The notes under the pieces are model-generated. The model did not search any database, was not told the DNA's origin, and was given only the letters and a program-made list of their open reading frames with translations. Shown piece by piece: positions 59,283 to 64,000 of a stretch of 64,000 nucleotides of DNA. The DNA lies in assembly GCF_000382485.1 (NCBI RefSeq), contig NZ_AORY01000004.1, forward strand, positions 496,001-560,000, in the 5' to 3' direction. Each line of letters starts with the position of its first letter. The stretch's first letter is position 1. Origin of the DNA: Sphingomonas sp. Mn802worker. Its GTDB lineage: Bacteria; Pseudomonadota; Alphaproteobacteria; Sphingomonadales; Sphingomonadaceae. A program made the position numbers and the translations under genes.

Positions 59283-59465
59283 ATGGGTGAACTGACCGAC
59301 AAGATCAAGGGCAACGTCAACGAGGCGATTGGCAAGGCCAAGGAAGCACTTGGCGACCATAACAACGATGCCAGCCTTGCCGCAGAAGGTGAAGCGCAGC
59401 AGGCGAAGGGCAAGGGCGAGCAGATGAAGGGCAGCGTCAAGGGCGCTCTCGGCGACAACATCTGA
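59283..59465 (+). CDS. CsbD family stress protein
   Basis: A 60-residue hydrophilic protein of the CsbD/YjbJ family (MGELTDKIKGNVNEAIGKAK; AKGKGEQMKGSVKGALGDNI), rich in Lys, Gly, Ala and Glu, likely intrinsically disordered in solution. Family members are strongly stress-induced with unknown biochemical role. Good ribosome-binding site GAAGGAG. Monocistronic, with an EcfG promoter before and an intrinsic terminator after it. Confidence 0.92.
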   Translation: MGELTDKIKGNVNEAIGKAKEALGDHNNDASLAAEGEAQQAKGKGEQMKGSVKGALGDNI

Positions 59466-59490
59466 TTTCGTTCGGCTTTACTGCCGACAG

Positions 59491-59524
59491 GGCCGTTCCG
59501 CACCGCGGAGCGGCCTTTTTGTTT
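59491..59524 (+). terminator. Intrinsic terminator after csbD
   Basis: Eleven-bp stem with one G-U wobble (GGCCGTTCCGC / GCGGAGCGGCC), loop ACC, followed by TTTTTGTTT. Plus-strand terminator for csbD, 25 bp after its stop. Confidence 0.85.
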
Positions 59525-59549
59525 GCGGGATCTGGTCGTCGATCCTGCG

Positions 59550-61211
59550 TTAGCGGCTGCGGATCGCTTCAAGCGTCGTCGCAGCGGTGATGGCCTCGAC
59601 GTCGGTCTTTAGATGCAGCAGCCGCACGCCGTCCTGTGCCATCGCGCGGTCGAGCGCGGGTGCGAAATCAGCTGTTGTTTCGATGGTCTCCGCCCAGCAG
59701 CCGTAGGCTCGCGCGAGCGCCGCGAAGTCGGGATTGTGGAGCTGCGTCGCCGACACGCGGCGGGGAAACTCGCGCTCCTGGTGCATGCGGATCGTGCCAT
59801 AGGCGCCGTTGTCGACGAGGATCAGCAGCAGCGACGCATCGTGCTGCACCGCGGTCGCAAGCTCCTGCCCGTTCATCAGGAAGTCGCCGTCGCCTGCCAC
59901 CGCGACGACCGTCCGCCCGGGGCGACGCAGGCTTGCCGCAACCGCCGCGGGCACGCCATAGCCCATCGCGCCGCTGGTGGGCGCAAGCTGCGTGCCCGGA
60001 CCGGCGTAGCGCCAGTAGCGGTGCCACCAGCCCGAGAAATTACCCGCCCCGTTGCAGATGATCGTGTCGGCGGGCAGGCGCTCGCGCATCGCGGTGACGC
60101 ATGGGCCGAGGTCGAGCGCCACGCCTTTGCGGGAAGCCGGCGTTGTCCACGCTTCGTACTCGGCGCGCGCCCCGGCGGCACTCGGGTGAGCGGGGCCGTC
60201 GATCGTCAGCAGTGCCTCGGCGAACTCCGGCATGCCGGCGCAGATCGCAAGATCGGTGCGATAGGTCATGCCGAGCTCGTTCGCGTCCGGGTGAACGTGA
60301 ACCAGCCGCTGCCCGGGATGCTCGGGTGTGACGAGCGTGTAGCCGTCGGTCGTCGCCTCGCCCAGGCGCGGACCGATCGCCAGCAGCAGGTCGGCGTCCT
60401 TTACCCGCGAGACCAGTCTGGGGTTGGGGCCGTAGCCAAGGTTGCCCGCATAGGCCGGGCAGTCATTCGGCACCGCGTCCTGTCGCCGGAACGCGGCCAC
60501 CAGCGGTACGCCGGTGCGGTCCGCCCAGGCGGCGATATTCTCGGCCGCGCGCTCGTCCCAGCCCGCGCCGCCGATCACCGCCACCGGCCGCTCGGCAGTG
60601 GCGAGCAGATCGGCGAGTTGCGCCATGGCCGCGGTGCCGGGTGCCTGCGCCGCGCGCTCGACGCGCGGGCGATCGACCGCCTCGACTCGGTCGAGCAGCA
60701 TGTCCTCGGGCAGCGCTAGCACGACCGGGCCGGGGCGTCCGTTCATCGCGACCGCATAGGCGTGCGCGACATATTCGGGAATACGGCGCGCGTCGTCGAT
60801 GCGAGCGGCCCATTTGGCGACGGGGGCGAACATCGCCTCGAAGTTTATTTCCTGAAACGCCTCGCGGTCGCGCGTGCCGCGGTCGACATCGCCGACGAAC
60901 AGGATCATCGGCTGCGAGTCCTGCCGCGCGACGTGAACCCCGATGCTGGCGTTGGTCGCACCCGGCCCGCGCGTGACGAACGCGATGCCGGGACGATGCG
61001 TCAGCGCGCCATCGGCACAGGCCATGAAGGCGACTCCGCCCTCCTGCCGGCACACCACCGTCTGGATTGCGGGCACGTCGACCAGCGCGTCGAGCACCGC
61101 CAGGAAACTCTCCCCCGGTACGGTGAAGATCCGCTCGCAGCCTTGTGCGACGAGCTGGTCGACGAGGATGCGCCCGCCGGTCCTGATGGTCTCGGTCGTG
61201 TTGCTTTGCAT
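59550..61211 (-). CDS. Acetolactate synthase-like TPP enzyme
   Basis: A 553-residue thiamine-diphosphate enzyme. The PYR domain has the catalytic Glu in IFTVPGESFLAVLDAL, and the C-terminal PP domain has the TPP/Mg motif GDGDFLMNGQELATAVQHDASLLLILVDN. The central domain binds FAD or a nucleotide in true acetolactate synthases. No small regulatory subunit gene is nearby and the biosynthetic ilv genes are elsewhere. It could therefore be a catabolic 2-oxoacid decarboxylase or carboligase rather than IlvB. Confidence 0.88.
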   Translation of the reverse strand: MQSNTTETIRTGGRILVDQLVAQGCERIFTVPGESFLAVLDALVDVPAIQTVVCRQEGGVAFMACADGALTHRPGIAFVTRGPGATNASIGVHVARQDSQPMILFVGDVDRGTRDREAFQEINFEAMFAPVAKWAARIDDARRIPEYVAHAYAVAMNGRPGPVVLALPEDMLLDRVEAVDRPRVERAAQAPGTAAMAQLADLLATAERPVAVIGGAGWDERAAENIAAWADRTGVPLVAAFRRQDAVPNDCPAYAGNLGYGPNPRLVSRVKDADLLLAIGPRLGEATTDGYTLVTPEHPGQRLVHVHPDANELGMTYRTDLAICAGMPEFAEALLTIDGPAHPSAAGARAEYEAWTTPASRKGVALDLGPCVTAMRERLPADTIICNGAGNFSGWWHRYWRYAGPGTQLAPTSGAMGYGVPAAVAASLRRPGRTVVAVAGDGDFLMNGQELATAVQHDASLLLILVDNGAYGTIRMHQEREFPRRVSATQLHNPDFAALARAYGCWAETIETTADFAPALDRAMAQDGVRLLHLKTDVEAITAATTLEAIRSR

Positions 61212-61305
61212 GGTCGCTGCCTAGCGCGCGGCAGCGTGAGGCGGCAAGCGCTTGCGCTCGGTGACGGCCTGTTCGATCCTCCGCTCAGAACAGAAGGAGA
61301 GGATC

Positions 61306-62226
61306 ATGGCGGCGTTCGAGCTGGTGGCGGATGGGTTGCGCTTTCCCGAGGGGCCGGTCGTCATGCCTGATGGCAGCGTCATTCTGGTCGAGATTGAAGC
61401 GGGGCGCATCACGCGCGTGACGCCTGATGGGCGCAAGGTGGTGGTGGCGACCCCCGGCGGCGGCCCCAACGGCCTGGCACTCGGCCCCAACGGGATGCTC
61501 TATTGCTGCAACAACGGCGGGTTCCATTATGTCGAGAGCAACGGAATGCTCGCGCCCCACGGCATTGCGGCGGATTATTCGGGCGGACGGATCGAGCGGA
61601 TCGATCCTGCGACCGGCCGCGTCGAGGTGCTGTACCGCTCGGGCGATCACGGCGTTACCCTGCGCGGCCCCAACGACATCGTGTTCGATGCGCACGGCGG
61701 CTTCTGGTTCACCGATCACGGCAAGATCGACTATGCCAAGCGTTGCCACGACGTCGTCGGCGTCTTCTACGCGAAAGCGGACGGCAGCTTCATCGAGGAG
61801 GTGATCTTTCCGTCGATGAACCCCAACGGCATCGGCCTCTCGCCCGATGGCCAAACGCTCTACGCCGCGGAAACCTACACCTGCCGGCTGATGAAGTTCA
61901 ACGTGACCGCACCGGGCAAGGTCGCGGCGGACGCGGGGCCGGGGGGTCCGGGCATCCCGCTGTACCGACCGGCGGGGTACAAGTTCTTCGATTCGCTGGG
62001 CATGGAGGCGTCGGGCAACATCTGCATCGCGACGATCGGCGAATGCGGCATCAGCGTCGTCTCGCCCGCAGGCGAGCTGGTCGAGTTCGTCGCCACCGAC
62101 GACGTCTTCACCACCAACATCGCGTTCGGCGGCGCGGACATGATGGATACGTACATCACGCTGTCAGGCACCGGGCGGCTGGTGAAGACGCGCTGGGCGC
62201 GGCCTGGATTGACGCTGCAGCATTGA
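61306..62226 (+). CDS. SMP-30/gluconolactonase-like protein
   Basis: Six-bladed beta-propeller hydrolase of 306 residues. PEGPVVMPDGSV supplies the first metal-binding Glu, GPNDIVFDAHGGFWFTDHG and FPSMNPNGIGLSPDGQTLYAAET carry the Asn/Asp ligands of the SMP-30/lactonase site. Probably cleaves a sugar or other lactone; substrate unknown. ATG 61306 follows AGAAGGAGAGGATC; the longer frame upstream is not conserved-looking. A HAD-family gene follows on the same strand. Confidence 0.9.
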   Translation: MAAFELVADGLRFPEGPVVMPDGSVILVEIEAGRITRVTPDGRKVVVATPGGGPNGLALGPNGMLYCCNNGGFHYVESNGMLAPHGIAADYSGGRIERIDPATGRVEVLYRSGDHGVTLRGPNDIVFDAHGGFWFTDHGKIDYAKRCHDVVGVFYAKADGSFIEEVIFPSMNPNGIGLSPDGQTLYAAETYTCRLMKFNVTAPGKVAADAGPGGPGIPLYRPAGYKFFDSLGMEASGNICIATIGECGISVVSPAGELVEFVATDDVFTTNIAFGGADMMDTYITLSGTGRLVKTRWARPGLTLQH

Positions 62227-62291
62227 CCCACGTGGACAAGCGTCGCGGGAGCGGCGATGAGCGCGGCGAACGATGAAGGGGGCAGGGCCAA

Positions 62292-62942
62292 GTGCGTGAC
62301 ACGGTGATCTTCGACTTCGGCGGCGTCATCACGTCGTCACCCTTTGAGGCGTTCGCGCGGATGGAGCGTGAGCGCGGGCTGCCGGAGAACCTGATCCGCC
62401 GCATCAACGCGACCGATCCCGACACCAACGCCTGGGCGCGTTTCGAGCGCGCGGAGATCGACGCCGCGGGCTTCGATGCCGCCTTCGCCGCAGAAGCGCG
62501 CGCGCTGGGGCACGAATTGCGCGGCGACGACGTGCTGGCGCTGCTGGCGGGCGACATCCGGCCACGCATGGTCCACGCGCTCGATTGGTTGAAGCACAAC
62601 GGCTATCACCTCGGCTGCATCACCAACAACGTGCCCGCAGGCGAGGGCGCCGGCATGTCGCGCAACGCCGAAAAGGCTGCGCAGGTCGCGGAAGTGCTCG
62701 AACGCTTCGACCATGTGATCGAATCGAGCAAGGTGGGCCTGCGCAAGCCCGATCCGAAGATCTACCGCATGATGCTCGACACCCTTGGGAAGGCGGCGGA
62801 CCAGTGCGTCTACCTCGACGATCTCGGCATCAACTGCAAACCGGCGGCGGCGCTGGGGATGGCGGCGATCAAGGTCGAGAGCGAGGGGCAGGCGCTCGAC
62901 GATCTAGCGCGCGCGCTCGGCGTCATGCCGGGGTCGTTTTGA
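62292..62942 (+). CDS. HAD-IA hydrolase, epoxide-hydrolase-N-terminal type
   Basis: A 216-residue HAD-superfamily protein. Motif I is VIFDFGGVI with nucleophile Asp8; the usual second Asp (DxD) is Gly, as in the subfamily related to the N-terminal domain of soluble epoxide hydrolase and ACAD10. Motif II is CITNN, motif III KVGLRKPDPKIY, motif IV YLDDLGIN. Such DxG members often lack a known phosphatase substrate. Start GTG at 62292. Downstream of the SMP-30-like gene on the same strand. Confidence 0.88.
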   Translation: MRDTVIFDFGGVITSSPFEAFARMERERGLPENLIRRINATDPDTNAWARFERAEIDAAGFDAAFAAEARALGHELRGDDVLALLAGDIRPRMVHALDWLKHNGYHLGCITNNVPAGEGAGMSRNAEKAAQVAEVLERFDHVIESSKVGLRKPDPKIYRMMLDTLGKAADQCVYLDDLGINCKPAAALGMAAIKVESEGQALDDLARALGVMPGSF

Positions 62943-63044
62943 TCGCGGCGGCCCTCGTCCTTGCCCATTCGACCGGCCGGTTCTCTGCGACGTTGACCGC
63001 GTTGCCTGCGCCCCGTTAAGCGACTGGCCGAGAGAGAGGCTGTG

Positions 63045-63776
63045 ATGAAGAAGCTTTACCCCGATGCGGCCGCGGCGCTCGACGGTCTGCTGTTCGACGG
63101 CATGACGATCTGTGCCGGCGGGTTCGGTCTGTGCGGCGTGCCCGAGCGGCTGATCGACGCGATCCGCGACGCGGGGACCCGCGACCTGACAATCGCCAGC
63201 AACAATGCCGGGATCGACGGCGAGGGGCTCGGCAAGCTGTTGCGCACGCGCCAGGTCAGGAAGATGATTTCGAGCTACGTCGGCGAGAACAAGGAGTTCG
63301 AGCGGCAATATCTGTCCGGTGAGCTCGAGGTCGAGTTCTGCCCTCAGGGGACGCTTGCGGAACGGTGCCGCGCGGGCGGTGCGGGCATCCCCGGCTTCTA
63401 TACCAAGACGGGCGTCGGCACGCTGGTAGCCGAGGGCAAGGAGGTAAAGTCGTTCGACGGAGAGGATTACATCCTCGAACGCGGTATCCGCGCCGACATC
63501 TCGATCATCAAGGGGTGGAAGGCGGACGAGAGCGGCAACCTCATCTTCCGCAAGACAGCGCGGAACTTCAACCAGCCGATGGCGACCGCAGGGCGCGTCT
63601 GCGTCGCTGAGGTGGAGGAAGTGGTGCCAGTCGGCACGCTCGACTCCGATCACATCCATTTGCCCGGCATCTACGTCAAGCGGATGATCGTCGGCGCGCC
63701 ATATGACAAGAAGATCGAGTTCCGCCTGACCCGACCGCGCGCCGAGGCGAGCGCGGCGGCGGGCAGCGAGGTCTGA
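63045..63776 (+). CDS. scoA: 3-oxoacid CoA-transferase subunit A
   Basis: Alpha subunit of a succinyl-CoA:3-ketoacid CoA-transferase, 243 residues. The CoA-binding GGFGLCGVPERLIDAI is at about 23-38 and NNAGIDGEGLGKLL, NKEFERQYLSGELEVE and PGFYTKTGVGTLVAEGKE are typical. Used in ketone-body/acetoacetate or branched acyl-CoA metabolism. ATG 63045 follows AGAGAGAGGCTGTG; a GTG one codon earlier is possible. The catalytic-Glu B subunit gene does not follow immediately; a lipoprotein gene does. Confidence 0.93.
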   Translation: MKKLYPDAAAALDGLLFDGMTICAGGFGLCGVPERLIDAIRDAGTRDLTIASNNAGIDGEGLGKLLRTRQVRKMISSYVGENKEFERQYLSGELEVEFCPQGTLAERCRAGGAGIPGFYTKTGVGTLVAEGKEVKSFDGEDYILERGIRADISIIKGWKADESGNLIFRKTARNFNQPMATAGRVCVAEVEEVVPVGTLDSDHIHLPGIYVKRMIVGAPYDKKIEFRLTRPRAEASAAAGSEV

Positions 63777-63780
63777 CGCC

Positions 63781-64000
63781 GTGCGGCTAACGCTAATCGG
63801 GGTGCTCGCGGCGGCAACGGCGCTGGTCGGGTGTGCGACGCAGCCACGAGTTGACGTGGCTTTACCCGGCATGCCGCCGATGATCCCGTCGGCGCCACCC
63901 GCCAGTATGGCGTACCTCTACGGCTCGGCCGAGGCGGATGCGCTGAGCGAGCAGGCGTATAACGGGATGCTCGGCTACGTTCGCGCGCTGCTCGACCGTG
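63781..64000 (+). CDS. Lipoprotein, 3' end outside window
   Basis: Open frame from GTG 63781, 4 bp after scoA, running off the window (73 codons visible). N-terminal lipoprotein signal: LIGVLAAATALVGCATQ with lipobox LVGC. The visible mature part (PGMPPMIPSAPPASMAYLYG, then SAEADALSEQAYNGMLGYVR) resembles the N-terminus of sphingomonad HAD-type acid phosphatases, but too little is seen to assign a function. Confidence 0.75.
   Translation, partial: MRLTLIGVLAAATALVGCATQPRVDVALPGMPPMIPSAPPASMAYLYGSAEADALSEQAYNGMLGYVRALLDR

Overview
The window is a contiguous, GC-rich chromosomal segment from an alphaproteobacterium, most likely a sphingomonad (Sphingomonas or a close relative). This placement is an inference. 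It rests on the cell-cycle regulator CtrA with its own CtrA box, an EcfG-type general-stress promoter, an rpoA product beginning [14 protein letters not shown], many GTG/TTG starts, the alphaproteobacterial placement of adk after secY, and the gene neighbourhoods. I see no mobile elements, phage genes, CRISPR arrays, rRNAs or tRNAs. All but one or two genes look like ordinary core chromosome.

Left part (1-19.6 kb): the 3' part of homoserine dehydrogenase; ctrA (minus) with a perfect TTAA-N7-TTAA box; an AI-2E family transporter and a GT-C-like membrane protein; and a minus-strand group with pyruvate dehydrogenase E2 (aceF), a small membrane protein, a hotdog thioesterase and E3 (lpdA). Then come a universal stress protein, a secreted M28 peptidase, an RcnB/glycine-zipper protein, free-methionine-sulfoxide reductase (msrC), a secreted EreA/ChaN-like protein of unknown function, arfB, an RluA-type pseudouridine synthase, a VanY-type carboxypeptidase, and a LysR regulator divergent from pirin and wrbA across a perfect inverted repeat. 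An HPP-family protein and one unknown membrane protein close this part.

Centre (19.6-40.7 kb): the complete str-S10-spc-alpha ribosomal supercluster: rpsL, rpsG, fusA, tuf, rpsJ, rplC-D-W-B, rpsS, rplV, rpsC, rplP, rpmC, rpsQ, rplN-X-E, rpsN, rpsH, rplF-R, rpsE, rpmD, rplO, secY, adk, a small membrane protein gene, rpsM, rpsK, rpoA, rplQ. Gene order is classical. The cluster is interrupted by several 100-430 bp spacers with strong hairpins, intrinsic terminators (after tuf, rpmD and rplQ) and candidate promoters (before rpsL, fusA, secY and rpsM), so it probably works as several transcription units. S12 naturally carries Arg at position 88, the site of a known streptomycin-resistance substitution. 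S5 carries an RG/RGG-rich N-terminal extension of roughly 90 residues.

Right part (40.7-64 kb): LysE-type exporter, guaA, a subclass B3-like metallo-beta-lactamase, an Spx/ArsC-family protein, panB, a YfgM-like protein, bamB and der as one collinear block; an HPt protein; a minus-strand block with purL, enoyl-CoA hydratase and a DUF418 protein; a phospholipase D family protein with arsC; and the aroQ-accB-accC operon with a strong terminator. These are followed by a ThiS-ThiG fusion, a csbD gene behind an EcfG-type promoter, an acetolactate-synthase-like enzyme, an SMP-30 lactonase-like protein, a HAD hydrolase, a CoA-transferase A subunit and the start of a lipoprotein gene.

I did not find a clearly undescribed multi-gene system. 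The best leads are the S12 Arg88 natural variant, the segmented ribosomal supercluster with built-in hairpins, the ThiS-ThiG fusion with its internal Gly-Gly, the EcfG promoter of csbD, the RGG extension of S5, and a shared TTACC direct repeat upstream of two unrelated genes.
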